Shown: in pieces, positions 7,522 through 15,483 of the stretch
Numbering within the stretch: the stretch's first letter is position 1
How the letters are laid out: each line of letters starts with the position of its first letter
From: Pirellulales bacterium
GTDB lineage: Bacteria > Planctomycetota > Planctomycetia > Pirellulales > JADZDJ01
Reading direction: 5' to 3'
DNA: 41,071 nucleotides
NCBI GenBank assembly: GCA_035656635.1
Contig: DASRSD010000019.1
Location: forward strand, 1 to 41,071
Program-made: the position numbers and the translations under genes
The notes under the pieces: generated by a model
What the model saw: the letters and a program-made list of their open reading frames with translations, nothing else
The model's database searches: none
What the model was told of the DNA's origin: nothing

Positions 7522-9252
7522 ATGGCCTTACAACTTAAGCGAATCGCGATTCTCTGCTCATTCAATCTGGATCTCCTCAAACGGCCATTGAGCGAGGTCT
7601 TGGCACAAGCTGGGGTGAAGTCGGAACTTTACTTCACAGGCTACGGCCTGTGGGAACCGGAAGCGCTTGATCCACAGTCGCCGCTGCATCAGTTCGCCCC
7701 GGAGTCAGTTGTCTTGTTTGCCGACGCGGCAGATGTGCTTCCGCCGTTGCATCCAGGCGATCAATTGTCGCGACGCGCCGATGCACCGGCCGCTGCCGGC
7801 GCTGTCTGGCAACGATTGACGACCGTTATCAACGGCCTGCTGGCGAATTTGCCGCAACAGTCCACGCTGCTAGTTCATAATTTTGTGTTGCCGCGTCTGA
7901 GCGCGCTGGGCACGCTGGAAGACAATGCGGGACTTTCCGCCGGCGCGACGTTGAACATCTTGAACGATCAACTCCGCGCCCTGGCTGAATCGAACCCTCG
8001 GGTACGCATTATCGATTATGCGAACTTTGTGGCGGAATATGGGCGAAACACCTTATTCGACAATCGGCTGTGGTACTTGGGCCGGATGCACTTTGGCCGT
8101 GGGGCTTTGAACCACGTGGCAGCGCTTTACGCCCGATACCTCGCGGCGCTGTTCACGCCACGCCGAAAGTGCTTAGTCCTGGATTTGGACAACACGCTGT
8201 GGGGCGGCGTGCTCGGAGAGGATGGCCCGCAGGGAATTGCCCTGGGGCAGGAAGGCATTGGCCTGGCATTTCGCGAATTTCAACTAGCCATTTTGGCATT
8301 GGCGCAGCGGGGCGTGATCTTGGCGGTGGCCAGTAAAAACAACCCTGCGGATGCCTGGGAAGTGATCGATCGGCATCCGGAAATGATCCTTCGCCGCCAG
8401 GACTTTGCGTGTTTGGAAATTCATTGGAATCCCAAATCTGAGTCGCTGCCGCGGATTGCGGAAACTTTGAATCTTGCTTTGGATAGCTTTGTGTTTTGGG
8501 ATGACGAACCCCGGGAACGAGAAATCGTTCGGACCCAACATCCGGCTGTGTTCGTTCCAGAAGTTCCGGCTGACCCGTCGGAATATGCCCGTGCGTTACT
8601 CAACCTGGACTGCTTCGACGTGTTGAATTTAACCGACGAGGACCGCCGCCGCGGAAAAATGTATCATCAGGAAGCCGATCGGCAGCAGTGGCTCACTGCA
8701 GCGTCGGCGACTAATCTGGGAGAATTCTACCGCTCGCTGAACATGACGATCTGCATTGCGCAACCCGATGCCTATGCGGTGCCGCGTTTTGCACAATTGA
8801 CACAACGCACCAATCAATTTAATTTTACGACGCGTCGCTACACAGAGGGAGATATTCGAGCCAAATTATCCGATCCGTCGTTCGGCCTGTATACAATCAG
8901 CCTGGAAGATCGTTTCGGCAAGCTGGGCCTCATTGGAGCGGCAATTGTTGAGCGGCAAAACAAGGCTTGGTTGTTGGATACGTTTTTGATGAGCTGCCGA
9001 GCGCTCGGCCGCGGCGTGGAAGACGCTTTTTTATCAATGCTTGCGACCGAAGCGGCAGATGCGGGCTTGGCATTGCATGGCACGTTTATTTCCACCAAAA
9101 AGAACGTTCCAGCGCGGCAATTTCTCGAGCGACTGAAGATTCAGCTCCAGGCAGTGGGCGAGGAAAATTTCACATTTCAGATTGATCCTGCACACGTCGC
9201 ATTTCCTTCATGGATCGGCAAACAGGACGGGAGCAATTCGAATGGGCACTGA
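7522..9252 (+). CDS. FkbH-like HAD-IIIC protein (candidate glyceryl-ACP synthase)
   Basis: 576 residues from the ATG at 7522; a TTG at 7498 in the same frame is less likely. Three regions are visible: an N-terminal SGNH-like part (residues 1-210), a HAD-IIIC domain with the nucleophile motif LVLDLDNTLWGG (Asp221, Asp223) and later VFWDDEPRER, and a C-terminal GNAT-like part around NQFNFTTRRY and SCRALGRGVEDAFL. FkbH relatives in polyketide pathways take 1,3-bisphosphoglycerate, remove a phosphate and load a glyceryl group on an ACP. This one overlaps an ACP gene at its 3' end and follows an ACP and NeuD-type transferases, so it may load such a group for transfer to a sugar. The domain call is firm; the substrate is inference. 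Confidence 0.88.
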   Translation: MALQLKRIAILCSFNLDLLKRPLSEVLAQAGVKSELYFTGYGLWEPEALDPQSPLHQFAPESVVLFADAADVLPPLHPGDQLSRRADAPAAAGAVWQRLTTVINGLLANLPQQSTLLVHNFVLPRLSALGTLEDNAGLSAGATLNILNDQLRALAESNPRVRIIDYANFVAEYGRNTLFDNRLWYLGRMHFGRGALNHVAALYARYLAALFTPRRKCLVLDLDNTLWGGVLGEDGPQGIALGQEGIGLAFREFQLAILALAQRGVILAVASKNNPADAWEVIDRHPEMILRRQDFACLEIHWNPKSESLPRIAETLNLALDSFVFWDDEPREREIVRTQHPAVFVPEVPADPSEYARALLNLDCFDVLNLTDEDRRRGKMYHQEADRQQWLTAASATNLGEFYRSLNMTICIAQPDAYAVPRFAQLTQRTNQFNFTTRRYTEGDIRAKLSDPSFGLYTISLEDRFGKLGLIGAAIVERQNKAWLLDTFLMSCRALGRGVEDAFLSMLATEAADAGLALHGTFISTKKNVPARQFLERLKIQLQAVGEENFTFQIDPAHVAFPSWIGKQDGSNSNGH

Positions 9253-9478
9253 ATTCCTGCGAAAACTTGTAGCCGAAACGCTGCAGTTACCACTGGATGC
9301 AGTTCCCACCGATGCCAGCAGCGAAACGCTAGAAGCATGGGACTCGCTCCGTCACTTGGAGATAATTATGGCGGTCGAAGCGGCCACGAATATTGTATTT
9401 CCGACCGATGAGATTGTTGAGTTAACGTCGCTCGACCAGCTACATGCGGCATTGATCCGTCACGGCTGGAAACCATAA
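9242..9478 (+). CDS. Acyl carrier protein (2)
   Basis: 78 residues; the attachment motif is WDSLRHLEI with Ser35 as the phosphopantetheine site. This WDSL form is the one often seen in ACPs paired with FkbH-like or secondary-metabolism enzymes, unlike the GLDSLDL form of the first ACP. The ATG at 9242 lies 11 bases inside the FkbH-like gene, which implies coupled translation and a working pair. The frame is open further upstream, but only inside the FkbH gene. Confidence 0.88.
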   Translation: MGTEFLRKLVAETLQLPLDAVPTDASSETLEAWDSLRHLEIIMAVEAATNIVFPTDEIVELTSLDQLHAALIRHGWKP

Positions 9479-9750
9479 ATCTTCCTAAAGTGCAATTCGT
9501 CGCAGCGGGCCGGTTTGCTGGTTTTACTGCATGTCAGGAATGTCGTGGGGGCCTTATACTGCATCGTACTGCTTTCTGGGTTGCCAAACTGCAACGTGAT
9601 CGTCAATTCGACCAATATATGTCTCACACATAAGTCGAATGGCGTTAGGCAAGTACGTGCAAAGCAGGATGTCAACAGGGCTTTGTAGCCGGGCCTGGCA
9701 CGTTTTTCGCTACAAAATTGGGCCAATTCAAAAGAAACAGTTGAATCAAA
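9479..9750. other. Intergenic leader with an inverted repeat before the flippase gene
   Basis: A 272-base gap inside an otherwise compact locus. It holds an 8-base perfect inverted repeat, TTTGTAGC (9682-9689) and GCTACAAA (9709-9716), with a 19-base loop. There is no U-run after it, so it is not an ordinary terminator. It could be a leader stem or an operator; nothing else recognisable is present. Confidence 0.35.
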
Positions 9751-11184
9751 ATGGCGCTAGAGCCTTCCAACGTCGAAGCGAACTCCACTCCCGGTGCGTT
9801 AGCGACGGGTTTTGCTGGGGCCAGCTCGATAAACGATATTTTGAGTGTGCCGACTCGAGGACTGCGCGCCAATGCTACTTGGATTCTCGTCGGCAATACT
9901 GTGCTTGCTGGAGCACGCCAACTGATCTTCGTCTTAATTGCCAAGCTTGGAAATCCTGAAATGCTAGGACAGTACGGCTGGGCAGTGGCTTTTTGTGTCC
10001 CCACGGTAACGATATGTAGCTTTGGCATCCGAAGTTTGCTGGCTACCGATGCCCGTCGAGAAGTGAAATTTAGTGAATATTTGGGTTTTACGCTCGTTTT
10101 TTCTGTAATTGGTCTGTTGATTGTAGCGGGCATGATTCTGATCAATCGTGCTGATGGCTATACCGTCACTTTGGTGATGCTGGTGACGATTTGGACTTCC
10201 TTAGAATCGATCAGCGATACATTTGCCGGGCTGTTTACACGAGATGAACGCATGGATTTGCTGGCGAAGGCTTGCATCTTTCAGGCGGTGCTGATTTGCG
10301 TCTTCTTAACCGCTGGATTGGCCATCGGAAAAGATTTGCGTTGGGGTGTCCTGGGCTTAATCGGCGCCGCCTTCCTGCGACTCGTGGGATACGAGTGGCC
10401 CAATGCAAGCAAACACTTCAAAGTCAGCGGGCTCGAACCTGCGCACGATACCGGACTGATAGGCTCGCCGATTTTTCCTCAGTTCCATTGGAAAGCGTAC
10501 CGCCATCTGCTCTCCGCGGGCATATGGCTCGCAATTCTGTTGTACCTCTTGACGCTCTGCGATGCAATTCCCCGATATTTAATTAAGGATCAGCTTGGTG
10601 ATGCTGCCGTTGGCGTGTTTACCGCTCTGTTTTCAGTCTCCTTGGTGGTGAATCTGCTGGTCATTTCGATTTGTCAATCGATGAGTTCGCGATTGGCTGT
10701 TTTGTTTGCAACGAACCAGCGCACCGCCTTCTTACGCCTGTGCGTCCGTTCCATCATCGTGTCCGTCAGCGTGGGATTGCTGGCATTGGCTGGATCTTAT
10801 TTCGTCGGCAAACCCGTGTTGGCGATTGTATTTACACCGAAATATACCGAAGAAATGGGGCTATTCTACATCCTGCTGTTGACGACTATTATTAATTGTG
10901 TGTCCAACATCACGGGCACAGCCATAACTTCCATGCGCCGCTTTGCGATTGTAGTTCCGGTTTATCTGATCCGGATTGCAATCGTTTATTTTGGTGGGTT
11001 ATGGGCCATTCAACGAGCTGGGCTGCAAGGTATAGGATGGATATTAGTTGCCGCATCAGCTTTCCAATCCCTGTGTCACGCATTAATCATTTTCAACGCC
11101 CTGCCATCTGGTCATCCAGCACCTCGACCATTTGATGCTTGTAGCGACGATTTAGCAACTATCAGCCCTCGGAGTTCTCGATGA
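9751..11184 (+). CDS. Polysaccharide flippase (Wzx/MOP family membrane protein)
   Basis: 477 residues, about 12 membrane helices. The N-terminal segment ANATWILVGNTVLAGARQLI and the internal GQYGWAVAFCVPTVTICSFG are typical of Wzx-like O-unit or exopolysaccharide translocases of the MOP superfamily, which flip lipid-linked repeat units across the inner membrane. Length and helix spacing agree with the family. The stop overlaps the next ATG by 4 bases (ATGA at 11181), so the methyltransferase is probably translated with it. The presence of a flippase together with a candidate polymerase (15484) favours a Wzx/Wzy assembly route rather than an ABC route. Confidence 0.85.
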   Translation: MALEPSNVEANSTPGALATGFAGASSINDILSVPTRGLRANATWILVGNTVLAGARQLIFVLIAKLGNPEMLGQYGWAVAFCVPTVTICSFGIRSLLATDARREVKFSEYLGFTLVFSVIGLLIVAGMILINRADGYTVTLVMLVTIWTSLESISDTFAGLFTRDERMDLLAKACIFQAVLICVFLTAGLAIGKDLRWGVLGLIGAAFLRLVGYEWPNASKHFKVSGLEPAHDTGLIGSPIFPQFHWKAYRHLLSAGIWLAILLYLLTLCDAIPRYLIKDQLGDAAVGVFTALFSVSLVVNLLVISICQSMSSRLAVLFATNQRTAFLRLCVRSIIVSVSVGLLALAGSYFVGKPVLAIVFTPKYTEEMGLFYILLLTTIINCVSNITGTAITSMRRFAIVVPVYLIRIAIVYFGGLWAIQRAGLQGIGWILVAASAFQSLCHALIIFNALPSGHPAPRPFDACSDDLATISPRSSR

Positions 11185-11906
11185 CGACGCCTCAGTATCA
11201 AGAGCATCCCATCTGCTGGACGCGAGAGCTTTCTAGTCGATTTTGGGATTTCTATTCACGCAAGCCGACCCTCACATACTTTAGCGCAGAGGTTTCGAAT
11301 GGAATCATCAATAATGTGTTACGGAATGGTGTTCCCTTAAGGGGAAAGGTTCTGGATTTCGGTTGCGGCCGGGGCGATTTGTTGCAAAATCTCACGAATC
11401 GCCGGATCGCGTGCGAAGGAGCGGATTTTTCTCCCGAGTCGGCGCGCGAAGTCGAACGCAAACTTCGGGGGAACCCCTATTTCCGAGGCGTCACGATAAT
11501 TGACGGCATTCCTACACAGCTCCCGGGGAATAGTGTTGATGTCCTATTTTGTATTGAAACCGTCGAACATATTTTGGACGACGAATTACTGCCGTCCATG
11601 CAGGAAATCCATCGTTTGCTCCGCAGCGGTGGATATCTCATCGTGACTACCCCCAATGACGAAGATTTGGATAAGAACAAAATATTGTGTCCCGAGTGTG
11701 GTTGCATATATCACACGGTCCAACATGTGCGCTCTTGGAGTAAAGACTCCTTGGAAGCCTATTTGAGCCCGCTCGGTTTCAAAACGATTTACTGCGGAGC
11801 CACAGTTTTTGACAATTCGAGAACTTGGTCGCTTCTGCTTCGAATTGCATTTCACCTACGCCATCGTACCCTGCCTCACCTCATTTACATCGGGCAAAAG
11901 ATTTAG
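11181..11906 (+). CDS. SAM-dependent methyltransferase with Cys/His knuckle
   Basis: 241 residues. The SAM-binding motif VLDFGCGRGD is at 57-66, followed by the acidic GADFSPESA block and the SVDVLFCIETVEHI motif of class I enzymes. Beyond the core lies CPECGCIYHTVQHVRSW, a Cys-x2-Cys ... His ... His arrangement seen in a subgroup of glycan-locus methyltransferases; it might bind a metal. The gene overlaps the flippase stop by 4 bases. It probably methylates a sugar or a cap of the glycan; the exact position is unknown. The stop is followed by a 200-base gap before asnB, which contains a GGGG-CCCC hairpin but no clear promoter. Confidence 0.85.
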   Translation: MTTPQYQEHPICWTRELSSRFWDFYSRKPTLTYFSAEVSNGIINNVLRNGVPLRGKVLDFGCGRGDLLQNLTNRRIACEGADFSPESAREVERKLRGNPYFRGVTIIDGIPTQLPGNSVDVLFCIETVEHILDDELLPSMQEIHRLLRSGGYLIVTTPNDEDLDKNKILCPECGCIYHTVQHVRSWSKDSLEAYLSPLGFKTIYCGATVFDNSRTWSLLLRIAFHLRHRTLPHLIYIGQKI

Positions 11907-12106
11907 CTCGGTGCGTGTGAATGCGATTGCACTAAAAACCGCGGTGGGTGCGTGCCGCATTCGTTGTATGGATGGGGCACGGGGTCGGCCCCTAATTCCG
12001 TTCGCCTTGGGTCAGTCATCAAGAATACAATTGTCCGATTCATGCGCCACCGCCTAGCTGGCGTAAATTGGGATACAGCCATTAAACATCGAGCCGGATT
12101 CACCTC

Positions 12107-13984
12107 ATGTGTGGAATTTGTGGATTGGTTTTCCGAGATCCCCGTGTGCAGCCCGAAGTGGAAACACTTCGTCGGATGGCGGCTACGATCCGCCATCGCG
12201 GTCCGGACGACTGTGGCGTACAGGTCTTAGGCAGCGCCGGATTGGGTCATTTGCGCTTGGCGATTATTGACCTCTCGCCAGCCGGACATCAACCGATGGC
12301 GAACGAAGACAATACGGTTTGGATTGTCTTCAATGGCGAAATATACAACTTCGCCGCATTGCGGCGAGAGCTTGAAAGCCGACATCAATTCCGTTCCAAA
12401 ACAGATACCGAAGTTCTCATTCACCTTTATGAAGAAGAAGGTGAACGGATGGTCGATCGGCTAGACGGAATGTTTGCCTTTGTAATTGTCGATCTCAAAC
12501 AGCAACGGATACTTCTGGCGCGCGATCCCTTTGGAATTAAACCGCTATTTTATGCGTTGGATGATCGACGGTTAGTCTTTGGCTCCGAGATCAAGCCGCT
12601 ATTGGCTTCCGGAGAGGTCAATCGAGATATCGACATTAGCGCACTGAACGATTATTTTGACTTTGACTGGATTCCAGCTCCCAAATCAATCTTCCGCGAT
12701 GTTCGGAAGCTTTTGCCTGCGCATACCATGTTGCTTGACATGGCCTCCTGGCAGGCGAGCTTCCGGCGTTATTGGCAGCCGCAATACCGCCCGGAAGAAG
12801 GTCGTTCGCTCGACTCTTGGGCCGATGAAGCCGAAACTGTGCTTTCGACGGCGGTCCGCCAGCACATGGTGGCGGATGTTCCCGTGGGCGCCTTTCTGAG
12901 CGGCGGAATTGATTCCACACTCGTTTCGCTCTATGGCAGCCAATCCAGCGAAGCGCCATTGCGTACTTTTACCATCGATTTTGACGATCAAGCTTTTTCT
13001 GAGGCTCCATTTGCCCGGCAAGTTGCGAACCAAATTCACTCGCAAGCTATTTTTCGTCAGTTGCCTGGCGAATCCGTCGATCACCTGCCTCAACTTGCCA
13101 CCTATTACGACGAACCTTTCGCTGATGCCTCCTTGCTTCCTACCTATGCAGTGAGTCGTGAAGCACGCAAAGAGGTTACTGTCGCTCTGTCAGGCGATGG
13201 TGGAGATGAACTTTTCAGCGGCTACCTCCATCACCGCTGGGCCAACTATCTTAGTCGTCTCGATCTGCTTCCCGCCACAGTTAGTCAGCCGCTGTTTGGT
13301 ATGGCGGCTAAACTGACGCCTCGGCATCTGAGGCTTCATAATCTGTTTCGCAGGATGAGCTTGTCTCCCGTTTTGCGACGGCTCTCTGTGGTGCGCCTAC
13401 CGGCCCAAGCCATGCGATCTCGCCTGTTAGCTCCAGAGATTCGCGAACCGGCGCAACAACGATATTGGCATTGGAATAAGTATCATGACGAATTGGCTGG
13501 GCTGCCGCCAGTGACTCAGGCTCAGTTCTACGACTTACTTTTATATTTGCCCAATGATATGTTGGTAAAGGTAGACCGCGCCAGCATGGCCCACTCTCTT
13601 GAGGTTCGCGTTCCGATGCTTTGCCGGTCCGTAGCCGAATTCGCTTTTCGCATTCCTGAAGAGACTCGGTTTGAAAGTGGGAACGAAAAGCGGGTATTGC
13701 GCCACCTCACCGCTCGTCATTTTGGAAATAAACTCGCCTATCGTCCCAAGCAGGGTTTTGGCATCCCGCTGAAGCGCTGGATGAGGCAATACCTAGCAAC
13801 TGGTGGCCAACAGAAAATTATGGACAGCCGTTGTTATAAAAGCGGTTATCTCGATCCTCAAGGCGTACAGCAGATGATCAAAAAAGTCAATCTAGGCGCA
13901 AACCGCTGGGTAACTCACCACCGCGCAGACGAATTATTTGCGCTATTAGTTTTGATCGCTTGGTGGGATCAATACCTGGGATGA
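12107..13984 (+). CDS. asnB: Asparagine synthase (glutamine-hydrolysing) family amidotransferase
   Basis: 625 residues. The N-terminal Ntn glutaminase begins MCGICGLV, so Cys2 (after Met removal) is the nucleophile; RHRGPDD follows at about 30. The synthetase half has the PP-loop SGGIDS (265-270) and the GDGGDELFSGY motif, both intact, so both half-reactions appear possible. In AsnB proper, aspartate is amidated with ATP. AsnB relatives in polysaccharide loci have been proposed to amidate uronic acids (WbpS in Pseudomonas). A UDP-HexNAc-type dehydrogenase and an epimerase lie downstream, which supports a sugar-amidation role here, but an ordinary asparagine synthetase cannot be excluded. The start is fixed by the Cys2 requirement; no strong Shine-Dalgarno sequence is visible. 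Confidence 0.9.
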   Translation: MCGICGLVFRDPRVQPEVETLRRMAATIRHRGPDDCGVQVLGSAGLGHLRLAIIDLSPAGHQPMANEDNTVWIVFNGEIYNFAALRRELESRHQFRSKTDTEVLIHLYEEEGERMVDRLDGMFAFVIVDLKQQRILLARDPFGIKPLFYALDDRRLVFGSEIKPLLASGEVNRDIDISALNDYFDFDWIPAPKSIFRDVRKLLPAHTMLLDMASWQASFRRYWQPQYRPEEGRSLDSWADEAETVLSTAVRQHMVADVPVGAFLSGGIDSTLVSLYGSQSSEAPLRTFTIDFDDQAFSEAPFARQVANQIHSQAIFRQLPGESVDHLPQLATYYDEPFADASLLPTYAVSREARKEVTVALSGDGGDELFSGYLHHRWANYLSRLDLLPATVSQPLFGMAAKLTPRHLRLHNLFRRMSLSPVLRRLSVVRLPAQAMRSRLLAPEIREPAQQRYWHWNKYHDELAGLPPVTQAQFYDLLLYLPNDMLVKVDRASMAHSLEVRVPMLCRSVAEFAFRIPEETRFESGNEKRVLRHLTARHFGNKLAYRPKQGFGIPLKRWMRQYLATGGQQKIMDSRCYKSGYLDPQGVQQMIKKVNLGANRWVTHHRADELFALLVLIAWWDQYLG

Positions 13985-14151
13985 TACCGCCTTTTATTCC
14001 CGCAAATTTTCATTAGGCCGCGCACGTCACGCCCGTAAAATCGTTAAAATTAATGGTTTCCGCGGAAATCGGGTGCATCCAGTTCCATTGCCAACCAATC
14101 TGTAGCCTGTGGCATTGAACTATTGATTAAAATGAACGAAATGAGGCTATT

Positions 14152-15378
14152 ATGATCCGCGTTTTGCATCTCCTCAGTTCGCTCAATATTGGCGGCCTTG
14201 AAAAGCGCTTGATTTCCTTGTTGGAGGTAATACCGCGTGATCGGATTGCCATGGATATCGTTTGCAAGGGTCCAACGACCGGCATCATGGCTCCTCGAGC
14301 CGAAGAGCTCGGCGCAAAAGTTTACCATTGCCGAATGACTCCGTTCCAAATTGGCTTTGCCCGACGGCTAGCTCAGATCATTCGTCGAGGCAATTACGAT
14401 ATCGTCCATAATCACTTGGGCGCGTTCGGGGGCGTTGCCGTCTGGATGGCTCATCGCCGTGGAGCGCGTGTGATTACCTCATTTGTGGGCACCTGCCAAC
14501 TCATTACGCGGTGGTCCAGCCAACCCATATTAAAGCAATTAAATTCAGTTTACACTCACTTGAATATTCGCTATGCGATAAATCATTCGGATCTTGTTAC
14601 CGGCGTTTCTCGCGGAGTGCTTGATGCCATCGTGCCAGATCATCTTTCCCGATCAAATTGCATCGTCCTGCACAGCGGGGTCGCCTTAAATTCGCCATCT
14701 ACGATGCAAGAATCCGTGACGCTGCGACAGGAACTCGGTCTGCCTGCCGCGGCGCCCATCGTATTACATGTCGGTCGATTTACCTGGGAAAAAAATCATT
14801 TGGGGCTACTTGCGATTTTTCAGGAAGTGCTAAAGTCGGTGCCTCAGGCCCGCATGCTGCTTGTGGGCGCGGGGCCATTGCAGTCGAAAGTCAAAAACGC
14901 AATTATCGAATGCGGCTTGGAAAACAATGCCATTCTGTTGGGAATGCGCAATGACGTGCCACGTCTTATGCGCTGCTGCCAAGTTCTGCTGCATCCGTCA
15001 TTTTTTGAAGGCTTGCCTGTCACAGTTTTGGAAGCCATGTCCGCTGGTCTGCCGGTAGTGGCATCAGATATCCCCGGAATCCGGGCCGAGGTCATCGAAT
15101 CTGGGCATTCGGGCTTTCTCCACTCTGTCAACGAGCCTCTCGCCATGGCTCAATCCATTTCACAACTACTTCTTAATCCTGCATTGGCCGCAAAAATCGG
15201 CCAAACCGGCCGCACGATCGTGGAAAACCATTTTTCGCTAGCGGCCACGGCGAATCGATACATCACGCTTTACGAGAATTGCATGCTGCAAAAACCGGAT
15301 ATAATACCGACAAGCATGCCCACAAGGCACAGTTCCAGGACGATTGATGCTGGCCGCCAATCCCTAAAATCTTTTTGA
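14152..15378 (+). CDS. Family 4 (GT-B) glycosyltransferase (1)
   Basis: 408 residues. The start is the first ATG of the frame, followed by IRVLHLLSSLNIGGLEKRL, the standard GT4 opening. The donor-binding half has APIVLHVGRFTWEKNHLGLL and the E-x7-E element FFEGLPVTVLEAMSAGLPVV, both well conserved. A retaining enzyme using a nucleotide sugar is expected, adding one residue to the lipid-linked repeat unit at the cytoplasmic side of the membrane. Donor and acceptor cannot be predicted. There is a 167-base gap after asnB, so it may have its own promoter, though I see none that stands out. The C-terminal tail after about residue 385 looks disordered. Confidence 0.9.
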   Translation: MIRVLHLLSSLNIGGLEKRLISLLEVIPRDRIAMDIVCKGPTTGIMAPRAEELGAKVYHCRMTPFQIGFARRLAQIIRRGNYDIVHNHLGAFGGVAVWMAHRRGARVITSFVGTCQLITRWSSQPILKQLNSVYTHLNIRYAINHSDLVTGVSRGVLDAIVPDHLSRSNCIVLHSGVALNSPSTMQESVTLRQELGLPAAAPIVLHVGRFTWEKNHLGLLAIFQEVLKSVPQARMLLVGAGPLQSKVKNAIIECGLENNAILLGMRNDVPRLMRCCQVLLHPSFFEGLPVTVLEAMSAGLPVVASDIPGIRAEVIESGHSGFLHSVNEPLAMAQSISQLLLNPALAAKIGQTGRTIVENHFSLAATANRYITLYENCMLQKPDIIPTSMPTRHSSRTIDAGRQSLKSF

Positions 15379-15483
15379 ATTGGTGCCGAAAATCACCTAT
15401 TTCAATCACTTAATCCAATTGTTTATCCATAATTTAATTGCGGACTGAAAACGCGACGATTGCCTCCTTCCAAGAAATGGTGA

